A stretch of DNA of 64,000 nt from Streptomyces violaceoruber (GCF_033406955.1 NZ_CP137734.1:2108001-2172000); one strand, 5' to 3'. Counted from the first letter of the stretch, positions 8,503 through 18,901 are shown. Numbers and translations are program-made. The notes: a model not told the origin generated them from the sequence alone.

Positions 8503-9332
8503 GTTGCTTCCCTAGTTGCCTTCCTGTGCGGGGTGGTGCCGAGGGCGTCGAGTTCGGTGCCCAGGTGGGCGAGGAGCCGGTCGCGGGACGGGCCGCCGTT
8601 CAGGAAGAAGTGGTTGCCCGGCAGGTGGCGCCGCAGGAACGAGCCGGTGGTGTAGGGCCGCCAGGCCTCGACCATCTCCGGGGTGGCGATGGGGTCGGCG
8701 GCGGCGGAGAACGCGGTCGTCGGGCAGTCCAGCGGTGGCCGGGGGTGCCAGTCGTAGCGCTCGCAGGCGCGCAGGTCGGCGCGGAGCACCGGGAGTCTGC
8801 GGTCGAAGTAGGCGGCGCCCAGGGTGTCCGCGTCGTCGAGGCCGCCCAGGTCCCGGATGACCTCGCGCAGGGCGGTGTCGGACAGGGTGTGGTCGGCGCG
8901 GTCGCCGTACAGGTGCGGGGCCCGGCTGCCGGAGACGAACAGGTGCCGGGGCCGCGGTGCCCCGCGCCGGCGCAGCACGCAGGCCACCTCGTAGGCGAGC
9001 AGGGCGCCCATGCTGTGCCCGAACAGGGCGTAGTCGTGGGTGAGCCGGTGCTCCTCCAGCGCGTCCGCGACCGCTTCGGCGAGGGGTTCCATGGTGTCGT
9101 ACGGCCGCTCGCGCAGGCGCAGTCCGCGGCCGGGCAGCTGTACGGGTACGACGGCGACCTCGTCGCCCAGCCGCTCCTGCCAGCCGCGGAACGCGGAGAC
9201 CGTCCCCCCGGCGTAGGGGAAGCAGACCAGGCGCAGCGGGGCGGCCGCCGGGTCGGGCGGCTCGGCGGCCGGTGCCGCGACGGGGCGGGGGAACCAGGCG
9301 GAACGCTGGGAGAGCAGGTCAGCGGGCGACAT
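8490..9332 (-). CDS. redJ: RedJ, type II thioesterase
   Basis: 280 aa alpha/beta hydrolase. In S. coelicolor RedJ preferentially hydrolyses dodecanoyl-RedQ to free dodecanoic acid, which RedL then activates. The nucleophile elbow is GHSMG with Ser107; the oxyanion-side motif FPYAGG is at 39-43, and the catalytic His is in GNHFFLNGGPS near residue 245. Its start lies within the end of redK (14 bp overlap) and its own end overlaps redI, so J, K and I are likely translationally coupled. Confidence 0.94.
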   Translation of the reverse strand: MSPADLLSQRSAWFPRPVAAPAAEPPDPAAAPLRLVCFPYAGGTVSAFRGWQERLGDEVAVVPVQLPGRGLRLRERPYDTMEPLAEAVADALEEHRLTHDYALFGHSMGALLAYEVACVLRRRGAPRPRHLFVSGSRAPHLYGDRADHTLSDTALREVIRDLGGLDDADTLGAAYFDRRLPVLRADLRACERYDWHPRPPLDCPTTAFSAAADPIATPEMVEAWRPYTTGSFLRRHLPGNHFFLNGGPSRDRLLAHLGTELDALGTTPHRKATREATWTF

Positions 9333-10362
9333 GGGCGCGTCCCTCGGGCGAGTCGAGCCAGGCGACGGTGCGCCGCATGCCCTCCTGGAAGTCGACCTCG
9401 CCCTTGAAGCCCAGCTCCTCCTGGGCGCGCCCGATCGGGTAGGACTGGTCGCGGTCGAAGAGGTGGACGGCGTGCCGGGTCAGCACGGGCCGGGAGTCGA
9501 TGCGCAGGGCGCCCCACAGCTTCTCGGAGACGGTGGCGACGGCGGTGGCGACGGGCGTGGGCAGGCTCAGCCAGGGGGCCTTGACGCCCAGACCCTCGGC
9601 GAGTGCCTCGACGTACTCGCGCCAGGTGGTGTCGTGCGGGTCGCGCAGGTTGTAGGCCCGGCCCGCGGTGTGCTCGCCGGTCGCGGCGGCGATGATGCCG
9701 TCCACGGCGTTGGAGACGTAGAGCAGCCCGGCGGGCACCCGGCCGCCGCGGATGTACACCATCTGCTTGCCCAGCAGCAGGTTCGCGATCTCGATCACGA
9801 AGTCCTTGCTGCCGGGGCCGTAGACGGAGACGGGGCGGACCACCGTGACCGGCTGGCCGGTGCGTTCGGCGGCGGCCCACACGGCGGCCTCGCCGAGCAT
9901 CTTGCTGCGGTTGTAGGGCAGGCCGATGTCGCGCGGGGCGGTTCTCTCGTCGCAGGGCCGCTCGGGGTAGCCGTAGACGTCGGTGGTGCTGAGGTGGACC
10001 AGGCGCTCGACCGTCCCGGCCTCGTGGGCCGCCTCGACGAGGTTCCTGGCGCCGTCCACGTTGACCGCGCGGAACCGGTCCCAGGGACCCCAGTCGGCCG
10101 AGAGTCCGGCGCAGTTGTAGACGTGGCGGATTCCGGTGGTGGCCCGGCGCAGGCTGTCGGTGTCACCGAGGTCGCCGACGGTGACCTGGGCGGCGGCCCC
10201 GGCGAAGGCCGCGCGGTCGCTCGTGGAGCGCGCCAGGACGCGGACGCGGTGCCCGCGCTCGGCCAGGCGGTGCACCAGGTGACCGCCGATGAAGCCGCTG
10301 GCGCCGGTGACCAGGATGTCGGGGGCGGCGGCGGACGGGCTGTCTTGGCTGAGTGAGGACAT
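9319..10362 (-). CDS. redK: RedK, NAD(P)-dependent oxidoreductase
   Basis: 347 aa, extended short-chain dehydrogenase/3-beta-HSD type. Converts the 4-keto-2-undecylpyrroline made by RedL to 2-undecylpyrrole. The cofactor motif GxxGxxG is GASGFIG at 20-26, and the catalytic YxxxK is YNRSK (Y150, K154) with LSTTDVYG supplying the Ser/Thr. Starts 3 nt after the redL stop, so it is co-translated with the megasynthase that makes its substrate. Confidence 0.93.
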   Translation of the reverse strand: MSSLSQDSPSAAAPDILVTGASGFIGGHLVHRLAERGHRVRVLARSTSDRAAFAGAAAQVTVGDLGDTDSLRRATTGIRHVYNCAGLSADWGPWDRFRAVNVDGARNLVEAAHEAGTVERLVHLSTTDVYGYPERPCDERTAPRDIGLPYNRSKMLGEAAVWAAAERTGQPVTVVRPVSVYGPGSKDFVIEIANLLLGKQMVYIRGGRVPAGLLYVSNAVDGIIAAATGEHTAGRAYNLRDPHDTTWREYVEALAEGLGVKAPWLSLPTPVATAVATVSEKLWGALRIDSRPVLTRHAVHLFDRDQSYPIGRAQEELGFKGEVDFQEGMRRTVAWLDSPEGRAHVAR

Positions 10363-10365
10363 GGA

Positions 10366-13300
10366 TCACACCAGGAGGTCGAGGGAGTGTTCGAGGTCTG
10401 CTTCGCTGTGGTCCGCGTTGATGAAGAAGCGGAGCCGGCACTGGTCGCGCGGGACGGCGGGGTAGCCGATCGGCATGACGTTGACGCCGCGCTCCAGCAG
10501 CGAGTTGGAGAGCGCCATCGTCTTCTCCCAGTCACCGGTGATCACCGGGATCACCGCGGAGAGGCGGGAGACGCCGACGTCGAGGCCGCGGGCGCGGGCG
10601 CCTGCGCGGAAGAACTCGGCCAGCTCCTGCACCCGGGCGACCCGCTCGGGCTCGTCCTGGACGACCCGCAGCGCCTCCAGGGCGGCGGCGGCGTTCGCCG
10701 GGGAGATGCCGGTGGAGAAGATGTGCAGCGGCGCGGTGAACTTGAGGTACTCGATGATCGGGCGGCGGGCGGCGATGTACCCGCCGAGGCTGCCCAGCGC
10801 CTTGCTGAGGGTGCCCATCCACAGGTCGACGTCGGCCGGGTCGGTGCCGTAGTGCTCGCCCACGCCGCGGCCGGTGCGGCCCAGGACGCCGATGGAGTGC
10901 GCCTCGTCGATCATCAGCATGGCGCCGTGGCGCTTCTTGACCTCGATGAAGCGCGGCAGGTCGGGGATGTCGCCGTCCTGGCTGTAGGCGCCCTCGATGA
11001 CGACGAGCGCCCTGCGGTGCGAGGCCCGTGCTCCGGTCAGGATGCGGTCGAGGGCGGCCCAGTCGTTGTGCGGGAAGGACCGTCGCCGGGCGCCCGAGAG
11101 GATGCAGCCGCGCACGGTGCTGTCGTGGATCCAGGCGTCGTGCACCACCAGGTCCTCCGGGCCGAACAGGTGGCCGACGGTGGCGACGTTGGTGGCGTGG
11201 CCGCCGGCGAACACGATGGCCGCCTCGGTACCGATGAACCGTGCTATCTCGGCTTCGAGTTCGTGGTGCAGCGGGGTCTCGCCGAACAGCAGCGGGGTGG
11301 CGGAGGCGGAGGTGCCGTAGCGGTCCACGGCGTCCTTGGCCGCCTGGCGCACGCGGGGGTGGTGGGAGAGCGCCAGGTAGTTGAAGGCCGCGAAGTTGAC
11401 GACCTTGGTGCCGTCGACCGTGGCGAGCGCGGAGTTGAAGCCCTCGTGCGTACGGCCGTAGGGATTGGACCCGCTGGTCCGGGTCTGGCGGAGTCTGCCC
11501 TGGAGTTCCGCGTACTCCGCCCAGTCCTCGAAGGCGCGCTCCTGACGTACGGGGGCGGCGGGCGCCGGAACCGGGTCGGGAACGGGGGCGGGGGCTGCGG
11601 CGGGTACGGGGGCGGGGGCCGCCTGCAGCGGGGAGGGGGGTGCCGGGGGCGGGAAGGCCTGCGGGGGGTAGGGCTGGGGGACGTAGTAGGCGTACCCGGG
11701 AGCACCGTGCGGCGGGTAGCCGTACGGGTACGGGTACGGCACTCCGGGCTGCGGGACCGGGGCGGCGACGGCGTAGCCGTGGGGCGGGGCCGGGAAGGCT
11801 CCGTACGGGGCGTACTGCGGGGCCGGGACGGGCGGCGCCGCCGGTACGGCCGCGGGGTGGGCCGGCGGCGCGGCCGGGCCGGTGCCGGCGAGGGCGGGGC
11901 GGGCGGTGTGGGCGCCGCCGGCGGGGTCGCCGTCGCGGTCGTCGCCGGCGGCGAGCCGGCCGATGATGTCCTGCACCGTGGGGTCCTCCGGCAGGTCCTG
12001 AAGCGTGTGCATCCGTTGGGGGAAGCGGTCGGTGAGACGGCGCTGGAGGTCGGTCCGCATCAGGGAGTCGAATCCCAGCTCGAGGCCGAGCCTGGCGTGC
12101 ACCGGCAGGTCGGCCACGGGGAATCCGCAGACGCGGGCGACGGTGTCGAGCACGGTGCGGGAGACCTCGCCCGCGGGGCCCGTCGGGGCGGTGCCCGGCA
12201 CCGTGGGCTGGGACGGCATGGGATCGCCTTCCTGATCGGGAGTGGGGGCCTGGAACCGGTAGGTCCGGCGTTCGAAGGGCGTGTGCGGCAACGGGACCCG
12301 GGCGGGCGGGTGTTCGTCGTCCAGGGCGGACCAGTCGACGTCTCCGCCCGCGCACTGGTAGCCGCCCAGCGACCGCAGCAGGGTGCGGCGGCCGGGGGCG
12401 CCGCGGCGCAGCGAGGGCAGCCACAGCGTGGGGCGTCCGTCGGGCTCGGGGCCGTCGGCGACGGCGGACCGGCCGAGGTTCAGCAGGGTGGGGTGCGGGC
12501 CGATCTCGACGAACGCGTCGCAGCCCGGCCCGCCTTCGGCGCCTCGGTCGCGCAGGCGGGCGAAGCCGTCGGCGAAGCGCACGGTGCCGAGCAGGTGGCG
12601 GACCCAGTACTCGGCGTCGACCCGGGTCACGGGTTCGCCGGTGGCGTCGGAGATCCACGGGATGGCCGGGGGGTGGAACTCGACGGCGCGCGCGGCCTCC
12701 AGCAGCGGCTCGGCGGCGCCCGCCATCAGCGGTGAGTGGAAGGCGTGCGAGACGGCGAGCGGCCGGACGGTGACCCCCTTGCGTTCCAGGTCGCCGCGGA
12801 GCGCCGCGATCCGGTCGGCCGCGCCGGAGAACACCAGGTTGCGGGGTGCGTTGACGGCGGCGAGGGCCACCCGGTCGTGGCCGGCGGCGATCTCGCGCAC
12901 CGTCTCCGGATCGCCGACGCAGGCGATCATCGCGCCCTCGCCGGGCTGTTCGTCCATGGCACGCCCGCGGACGACCGCCAGCGTGAGGGCGTCCTCCAGG
13001 GAGAGGACACCGGCGACGCAGGCGGCGGCGAGGGCGCCGACGCTGTGCCCGAGCACGGCCGCCGGGCGTACCCCGCAGCTCGTCCACAGGTCGGCGAGGG
13101 CGACTTCGAGGGCGACCAGGGCGGGCTGGCAGTACCGGGTGCGGGCCAGGTCCTCGGCGCGGTCCGGGTCGAAGAGCAGGTCGAGCAGCGGGATCTCGCC
13201 CAGGCCGCGCAGCACCGCGTCGGCGCGCCGCAGGGTGCGGGCGAGGACGGGGTGGGCGTCGTAGAGGTCGCGGCCCATGCCCGGGTACTGGGTGCCCTGG

Positions 13301-16300
13301 CCGCCGAAGAGGAAGGCGACGGTGGGCGCGGTGCCGTCCGCGGGTCCGCCGCGGGCCACGTCCACGGCGGGCTCCCGGCGGATCAGCGCCTCCAGTGCGG
13401 TGTCCAGTTCGTCCCGGGTCGCTGCGGTGAGGACCGCCCGGTGCGGCAGCCGGGAACGGCCGGTGCGGGCGGAGTGGCACAGGGCGGCGAGCGGCACGCC
13501 GGGGTGGGCCGCGAGGTGGGTGCGGTAGCGGCCGGCCAGGGTGGCCAGGGCGGACTCGGTGTGCGCGGACAGGGACAGGGCGTGCACCGTGCCGTCGGGG
13601 GCGCCGGACTCGCCGGCGGGCGCCGGGGGTGCGGGCGCGGACTCGACGATCACATGGGCGTTGGTGCCGCCGAAGCCGAACGAGCTGACGCCCGCGCGCA
13701 GGGTGCCCCCGGCGGGCAGGGCCCGGCGGGTGGTGGGCACGGTCAGTCCCGAACCCGTCCAGTCCAGGTGCCGGTTGGGGGTGGTCAGGTGCAGCAGCGG
13801 CGGTACCTCCCGCTCCCGCACCACGAGCACGGCCTTGATCAGCCCGGCAATGCCGGCGGCCGCCTCCAGGTGGCCGATGGCGGTCTTCACCGAGCCGACC
13901 GGGCAGGGCGCGTCGGCGGGGCGGCCGCGGCCGTAGACGCCGGTCAGGGCCTCCCACTCGATGGGGTCGCCGAGAGCGGTGCCGGTGCCGTGTGCCTCGA
14001 CGTAGTCGATCTGTCCGGGCTGCACACCGGCCCGCTCCAGCGCCCCGGTCATCACGGCACGCTGGGCGGTGCTGCGGGGGGCGGTCAGGCCGTTGGCCCG
14101 GCCGCCGTGACCGAGCGCGGAGCCGGTGAGCACGGCGTGCACGCGGTCCCCGTCGGCCAGCGCGGCGGACAGCGGCTTGAGGCACACCAGGCCCGCGCCC
14201 TCGCCGCGGACGTAGCCGTCGGCGCCGTCGTCGAAGGTGCGGCAGCGTCCGCCGGGGCCGAGCATGCCGCCCCGGGCGAGGGCCTCCGACAGCCCGGGCG
14301 TCAGCATCAGGTTGACGCCGCCCGCGAGGGCGACGCCGCACTCGCCGTCCCGCAGGCTGCGCATCGCCGTGTGGACGGCGGCGAGCGAGGAGGAGCAGGC
14401 GGTGTCGAGGGCGAGGCTGGGCCCGGTCAGGTCGAAGAAGTACGAGAGCCGGCCGGCCGCCACGGACTGGGCGTTGCCGGTGGCGGAGTACATGTCGACG
14501 ACGTCGGGGTGCGGCATCTGGAGATCGGCGTAGTCGTGCCCGCTGATGCCGACGAAGACACCGGTGTCCGTGCCGGCCAGGGAGGAGGGCGCGATGCCCG
14601 CGTCCTCGAAGGTCTGCCAGGCGACCTCCAGGAGCAGCCGCTGCTGGGGGTCCATGCGTTCGGTCTCGCGGGCGGAGACGCCGAAGAAGCGGGCGTCGAA
14701 GTCGTACACGTGCTCCAGGAAGCCGCCCGGCCGGCCGCCGGTGTCGCCGTGGCGGTCGGCGGGTGCCTCGCCCACGGCGTCGCGGCCGTCGCGCAGCAGC
14801 CGCCAGTAGCTGTCGGGGTCGGGTGCGCCGGGGAACCGGCAGCCGATGCCGATCACGGCGACGGGCTCGTCGGCGCGCCCGCGGGCGGGCTCGGGGGCGG
14901 GACGCCGCGGGTGCGGGTGCGGGGTGCCGTCCGCCTCTGGTCCGGTGACGTGGGCCGCCAGGGACTCGACCGTCGGGTGGTCGTAGAGGGTCGCCGGGGT
15001 CACGGGGGTGCCGAGCCAGTCGCCGAACGGGGCGGTGAGGGCCACGGCCTGCTTGGAGTCCAGGCCCAGTGAGGTGAAGGGCACCGTCGTGTCGATCACC
15101 GAGGGGCGCAGGCCCAGCCGGGCGGCGACGGCCCGCCGCAGCCAGTCCACGGCCTGGGTCCGGGTCCGCTCCGGCGCGGCCGTGAGCGCGGGCGCCGCGT
15201 CGGCGAGCGCGGCGCGGCACAGCCCGGTGAGGGACGGCGCGCCGTCCGGCTCGGGGCCGGACAGGAGTTCACCGACGTCGAGGGCGACGCCGAGGCGCTG
15301 GGACAGCGTCCGTACGGCGGTCAGCAGCCGCGGGTAGCGCGAGGTGCCGTCGGGCGCGTCCGTCGCGGCGCGGTCGAGGGCGTCGGCGACGAGGGCGGCC
15401 GTACGGTCCGGGGAGGCGGGGGCGTGCGGGGCGGGGGTGTCCGGCAGGGCACCGTCCTGGACGACGCTCGCGGCCACCACGGGCAGTTCCAGGTCGAGCA
15501 GGCGCTGCCGGCAGGCGCCGCGCTGGATCTTGCCGCTGGTGGTGCGCGGCACCGAGGAGCGTTTGAGCAGCACGACGGTGTGCGGTGTCACCTGGTGCTC
15601 GTCGGCGATGGCGGTGCGCAGCCGGGCGAGCAGGGCGTGCGGGTCCCCGGCGCCGGGGCCGCCGATCTCGTAGGCGAGGGCGAGCTGTTCGCCGTCGGCG
15701 GTGGGGACGGCGAACGCGGCGCCGTACCCGGCGCGCAGTCCGGCGCCGACCCGTTCGGCCGTCTGCTCCACGTCCTGGGGGTGGATGTTGCGGCCCTGGA
15801 CGATGATCACGTCCTTGGTCCTGCCGACCACGTAGAGCTGGCCGTCGTGGCGGAACCCGACGTCGCCGGTGCGCAGCCAGGCGTTGCCCGGTTCGCCGTC
15901 GATCCGGGTGCCGAAGACCTCGGCGGCGGCCTCGGGGCGTCCCCAGTAGCCGCGGGCGACGCCGGGACCACTGACCCGGATCTCGGCGACGGTGCCGTCG
16001 GGGACCCGGCGGCCGGTGGCGGCGTCGACCACCGCGACCTCGACGTCGGCGACGGGTGCTCCGCAGCCGACGACGCGGGTGGTGCGCACGCCGCCGGGGT
16101 CCGCGGGACGCGCGGTGCCCGCCTCCAGGGCCGCCGCGTCGAAGGACTCCACCACCGGCGGGTCGGCCGGCCGCACGCCGGTGACCATGAGGGTCGCCTC
16201 GGCGAGGCCGTAGCAGGGCAGCAGCGCGGTGCGGTCGAAGCCGGCCGGGGCGAAGTACTCGGCGAACCGGTCGAGGGTGTCGGGGCGGATCGGCTCGGCA

Positions 16301-17259
16301 CCGTTCAGCGCCAGGCGCCAGCGGCTCAGGTCCAGGCCGGCCCGCTGTGCGGGGGTGATCCGGCGCAGGCACTGCTCGAAGCCGAAGTTGGGTGCCACGC
16401 TGGTGGAGGCGCCGGTGCGGGAGAGGGTCTCCAGCCACAGCAGCGGGCGCTGCACGAAGGTCATCGGCGCCATGAGGTGCGCGGGGAAGCCGCCGTACAC
16501 CGGGGTGAGGATGCCGCCGATGAGACCCATGTCGTGGTACGGCGGCAGCCAGGAGACCATGCCGGAGTCCGCGTCGTGCCCGAGCCTGAGGTGGATGGAG
16601 CGCAGGTTGCGCACCAGGTTGCCGTGTTCGACCATCACGCCCTTGGGCGCGGCGGTGGAACCCGAGGTGTACTGGAGGAAGGCCAGCGACCGCGCCGTGG
16701 CTCCGGGGTCCTCCCAGGCGGTGGTGGACTCGCCGGTGTAGAGGTCCTCGGTCACCAGCCAGCGCACGCCGTCGAGTTCGGTGCCGACCCGGCCGGTGCC
16801 GTCGGCGGCGACGGTCTCGCGGACCCGGCGGGTGGTGAGGGCGTGGGTGGCGGCGCAGTCCCGGGCGATGGCCGCGAGCCGGGGCACGGTCTGGCCGAAC
16901 CGGGCGTTGTCCGGCGGGTAGGCGGGGACGGCCACGGCGCCGGCGTACAGGCAGCCGAAGAACGCGGCGAGGTAGTCGAGGCCCGGCGGGTGCAGCAGCA
17001 GCACCGGGCCCTGCCCCACCCCGGCGTGCCGCAGGTGGGTGGCCACCTCGCGGGCGTGCAGGTCGAGTTCGCGGTAGGTCCAGGCGACGGACGTACCGTC
17101 GGTGTCGGTGAGGAAGCGGTGGGCGAGGGCGTCGGGGGTGTGTTCCGCCCGGTGCCGCAGCAGGGCCGTGACCGTCTCCGGTTCGGGTCCCTGCCAGTGC
17201 TCGTGCAGCGGGTCCGTCGGCCCGTGGCTCACGTTCTTCTCCCTGCGGTTCCGGGCCAT
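10366..17259 (-). CDS. redL: RedL, AMP-ligase/PKS/alpha-oxoamine synthase
   Basis: 2297 aa megasynthase. Order: AMP-ligase for dodecanoate (about 20-620, with LQYTSGSTAAPKG), ACP1 (Ser735 in LGLDSKQ), KS (about 796-1220, active Cys955 in DTACSSS), AT (about 1310-1620, Ser1406 in GHSVG), ACP2 (Ser1732 in LGFDSL), a Pro/Ala/Tyr-rich linker (about 1770-1905), then a PLP alpha-oxoamine synthase (about 1910-2297, Lys2153 in GTLSKALG). It activates dodecanoate, adds malonyl-derived carbon, then condenses with glycine with loss of CO2 to give the pyrroline precursor. There is no KR, DH or ER, as expected. It abuts redM with no gap. A GTG ten codons in could be an alternative start. Confidence 0.97.
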   Translation of the reverse strand: MARNRREKNVSHGPTDPLHEHWQGPEPETVTALLRHRAEHTPDALAHRFLTDTDGTSVAWTYRELDLHAREVATHLRHAGVGQGPVLLLHPPGLDYLAAFFGCLYAGAVAVPAYPPDNARFGQTVPRLAAIARDCAATHALTTRRVRETVAADGTGRVGTELDGVRWLVTEDLYTGESTTAWEDPGATARSLAFLQYTSGSTAAPKGVMVEHGNLVRNLRSIHLRLGHDADSGMVSWLPPYHDMGLIGGILTPVYGGFPAHLMAPMTFVQRPLLWLETLSRTGASTSVAPNFGFEQCLRRITPAQRAGLDLSRWRLALNGAEPIRPDTLDRFAEYFAPAGFDRTALLPCYGLAEATLMVTGVRPADPPVVESFDAAALEAGTARPADPGGVRTTRVVGCGAPVADVEVAVVDAATGRRVPDGTVAEIRVSGPGVARGYWGRPEAAAEVFGTRIDGEPGNAWLRTGDVGFRHDGQLYVVGRTKDVIIVQGRNIHPQDVEQTAERVGAGLRAGYGAAFAVPTADGEQLALAYEIGGPGAGDPHALLARLRTAIADEHQVTPHTVVLLKRSSVPRTTSGKIQRGACRQRLLDLELPVVAASVVQDGALPDTPAPHAPASPDRTAALVADALDRAATDAPDGTSRYPRLLTAVRTLSQRLGVALDVGELLSGPEPDGAPSLTGLCRAALADAAPALTAAPERTRTQAVDWLRRAVAARLGLRPSVIDTTVPFTSLGLDSKQAVALTAPFGDWLGTPVTPATLYDHPTVESLAAHVTGPEADGTPHPHPRRPAPEPARGRADEPVAVIGIGCRFPGAPDPDSYWRLLRDGRDAVGEAPADRHGDTGGRPGGFLEHVYDFDARFFGVSARETERMDPQQRLLLEVAWQTFEDAGIAPSSLAGTDTGVFVGISGHDYADLQMPHPDVVDMYSATGNAQSVAAGRLSYFFDLTGPSLALDTACSSSLAAVHTAMRSLRDGECGVALAGGVNLMLTPGLSEALARGGMLGPGGRCRTFDDGADGYVRGEGAGLVCLKPLSAALADGDRVHAVLTGSALGHGGRANGLTAPRSTAQRAVMTGALERAGVQPGQIDYVEAHGTGTALGDPIEWEALTGVYGRGRPADAPCPVGSVKTAIGHLEAAAGIAGLIKAVLVVREREVPPLLHLTTPNRHLDWTGSGLTVPTTRRALPAGGTLRAGVSSFGFGGTNAHVIVESAPAPPAPAGESGAPDGTVHALSLSAHTESALATLAGRYRTHLAAHPGVPLAALCHSARTGRSRLPHRAVLTAATRDELDTALEALIRREPAVDVARGGPADGTAPTVAFLFGGQGTQYPGMGRDLYDAHPVLARTLRRADAVLRGLGEIPLLDLLFDPDRAEDLARTRYCQPALVALEVALADLWTSCGVRPAAVLGHSVGALAAACVAGVLSLEDALTLAVVRGRAMDEQPGEGAMIACVGDPETVREIAAGHDRVALAAVNAPRNLVFSGAADRIAALRGDLERKGVTVRPLAVSHAFHSPLMAGAAEPLLEAARAVEFHPPAIPWISDATGEPVTRVDAEYWVRHLLGTVRFADGFARLRDRGAEGGPGCDAFVEIGPHPTLLNLGRSAVADGPEPDGRPTLWLPSLRRGAPGRRTLLRSLGGYQCAGGDVDWSALDDEHPPARVPLPHTPFERRTYRFQAPTPDQEGDPMPSQPTVPGTAPTGPAGEVSRTVLDTVARVCGFPVADLPVHARLGLELGFDSLMRTDLQRRLTDRFPQRMHTLQDLPEDPTVQDIIGRLAAGDDRDGDPAGGAHTARPALAGTGPAAPPAHPAAVPAAPPVPAPQYAPYGAFPAPPHGYAVAAPVPQPGVPYPYPYGYPPHGAPGYAYYVPQPYPPQAFPPPAPPSPLQAAPAPVPAAAPAPVPDPVPAPAAPVRQERAFEDWAEYAELQGRLRQTRTSGSNPYGRTHEGFNSALATVDGTKVVNFAAFNYLALSHHPRVRQAAKDAVDRYGTSASATPLLFGETPLHHELEAEIARFIGTEAAIVFAGGHATNVATVGHLFGPEDLVVHDAWIHDSTVRGCILSGARRRSFPHNDWAALDRILTGARASHRRALVVIEGAYSQDGDIPDLPRFIEVKKRHGAMLMIDEAHSIGVLGRTGRGVGEHYGTDPADVDLWMGTLSKALGSLGGYIAARRPIIEYLKFTAPLHIFSTGISPANAAAALEALRVVQDEPERVARVQELAEFFRAGARARGLDVGVSRLSAVIPVITGDWEKTMALSNSLLERGVNVMPIGYPAVPRDQCRLRFFINADHSEADLEHSLDLLV

Positions 17260-18858
17260 CTACCGGGCCGTTCCGAGCGGCGCCGCCGGGCGGGGCGGGG
17301 CGTCGAGACCGAGGCGGCGGTAGTCGGTCTTGCCGTTGGGGTTGAGCGGCATCCGGTCCAGGCGGACGGCGCCGTGCGGCACCATGTAGGTCGGCAGGTG
17401 CCGTGCGCAGTGCTGCTTGAGCTCCACCAGGCCGATCCGCTCGGCGCCCTCGCACAGGGTGTAGTAGAGCCGCAGCCGTGCCTTGGGTCCCGAGCCGTCG
17501 ACCAGGACGGCGGCTTCGGCGATGCCGGGGTGGCGCAGCGCGGCGGCCTCGATCTCGCCCAGCTCGACCCGGTAGCCGGAGAGCTTCACCATGCGGTCCT
17601 TGCGCCCCCGGTAGACCAGCCGGCCGTCCTCCTCGTAACTGACCAGGTCGCCGGTGGGGTGCACGCCCCGGCAGTGGGCGGTGGAGACCGGCTCCTCGGC
17701 ACGCCGCCAGTAGCCGGGGGTCACGCACACGCCGGAGACGTGGAGTTCGCCGATCGCGCCGGGCTCCCGGACGGTGCGTCCGGCGTCGTCCACGACGGTG
17801 GTCCCGGCGCCGGTGATGGGCAGTCCGATCGGCACGGGGGTGGCCCGGTGCAGGTCCTCGGGGCGCACCCGGTGGTAGGTGCAGACGTTGGTCTCGGTGG
17901 GGCCGTAGAGGTTGTAGAGCGGGGTGCCGGGCGGGAGCAGTTCACGCAGCGCGCGCAGTTGCGGGACGGGGAAGACCTCGCCGGCGAACAGGACGTAGCG
18001 CAGGCTCGCGGCGTGCTCGGGGGTGAGCGCCGCGGAGGTGGTCAGCAGGTGCAGGACCGAGGGGACGGAGTACCAGACGGTGATCCGGTGCCGGCGGATG
18101 CCCTCGGCCAGCGCGGTCACGTCCTTGGTCGCGGCGTCGGGGACGATCCACACCGCGGCCCCGCAGGACAGCGCGGTGAAGAGGTCGAAGGTGCTCAGGT
18201 CGAAGTTGAAGGAGGCGTGGCCCGCGAACACGTCGTCGGGGCCGACGTCCAGCTCGTCGCGGGCCCAGGCCACGAAGTTGGCCAGTGCGCCGTGCGAGAT
18301 CTGCACCCCCTTGGGCGTGCCGGTGGACCCCGAGGTGTAGAGGAGGGCGGCGAGGTCGCCGGGGGTGAGGGAGGGCAGCAGGGTGACCCGCCCGGCGCGG
18401 CCCTGCTCCCAGCTCTCCCAGGGGGCGACCGGGATGCCGCCCACGGTGTCGGGCAGTGCGTCGCCGACGGCCACGACCGTGGTGACCGAGGCCGGCAGGT
18501 CGTCGTCCCCGAGCAGGGCGGCGTGGTGCGCGTCGGTGAACAGGACCACGGGTTCGGCGTCCGCCAGGATGGTCCGCACCCTGCTCACCGGCTGGCCGCC
18601 GTCCAGGGGGACGTAGGCGCACCCGGCCTCCAGGGCGGCGACGATCGCCTCGGCGTAGCGCGGCTGCTTGTCCATCCAGACCGCGATCCGGTCGCCGGTG
18701 CGTGTCCCGAGGCTGAGCAGGCGGGCGGCCACGGCCTCGACCCGGGCGGTGAACTCCCCGTACGTCAGGGGGTCGGAGCCGACGAAGGCGGGCCGGGCCG
18801 CGTGCTGCGCGGACGTGTCCCGTGGCAGGCGTATCACGGAGGGAGTGGCGGCGCTCAT
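17260..18858 (-). CDS. redM: RedM, L-prolyl-AMP ligase
   Basis: 532 aa stand-alone NRPS-type adenylation enzyme. Activates L-proline and loads it on the carrier RedO, starting the bipyrrole branch. Core motifs: LLYTSGSTGTPKG (A3), YNLYGPTETNVCTYH (A5), PTGDLVSYEEDGRLVYRGRKD (A7-A8 region, split here as PTGDLV and YRGRKD), and NPNGKTDYRRL with the C-terminal catalytic Lys. The ATG at 18858 gives MSAATPSVIRLP; a longer upstream frame runs antisense-like through redN and is rejected. A perfect 13-bp hairpin sits in the 113-bp gap before it. Confidence 0.95.
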   Translation of the reverse strand: MSAATPSVIRLPRDTSAQHAARPAFVGSDPLTYGEFTARVEAVAARLLSLGTRTGDRIAVWMDKQPRYAEAIVAALEAGCAYVPLDGGQPVSRVRTILADAEPVVLFTDAHHAALLGDDDLPASVTTVVAVGDALPDTVGGIPVAPWESWEQGRAGRVTLLPSLTPGDLAALLYTSGSTGTPKGVQISHGALANFVAWARDELDVGPDDVFAGHASFNFDLSTFDLFTALSCGAAVWIVPDAATKDVTALAEGIRRHRITVWYSVPSVLHLLTTSAALTPEHAASLRYVLFAGEVFPVPQLRALRELLPPGTPLYNLYGPTETNVCTYHRVRPEDLHRATPVPIGLPITGAGTTVVDDAGRTVREPGAIGELHVSGVCVTPGYWRRAEEPVSTAHCRGVHPTGDLVSYEEDGRLVYRGRKDRMVKLSGYRVELGEIEAAALRHPGIAEAAVLVDGSGPKARLRLYYTLCEGAERIGLVELKQHCARHLPTYMVPHGAVRLDRMPLNPNGKTDYRRLGLDAPPRPAAPLGTAR

Positions 18859-18901
18859 GGTGTACAGGCCCTTCTCCTTGACGTGCGTGGGTTGCTCGGG
18901 T

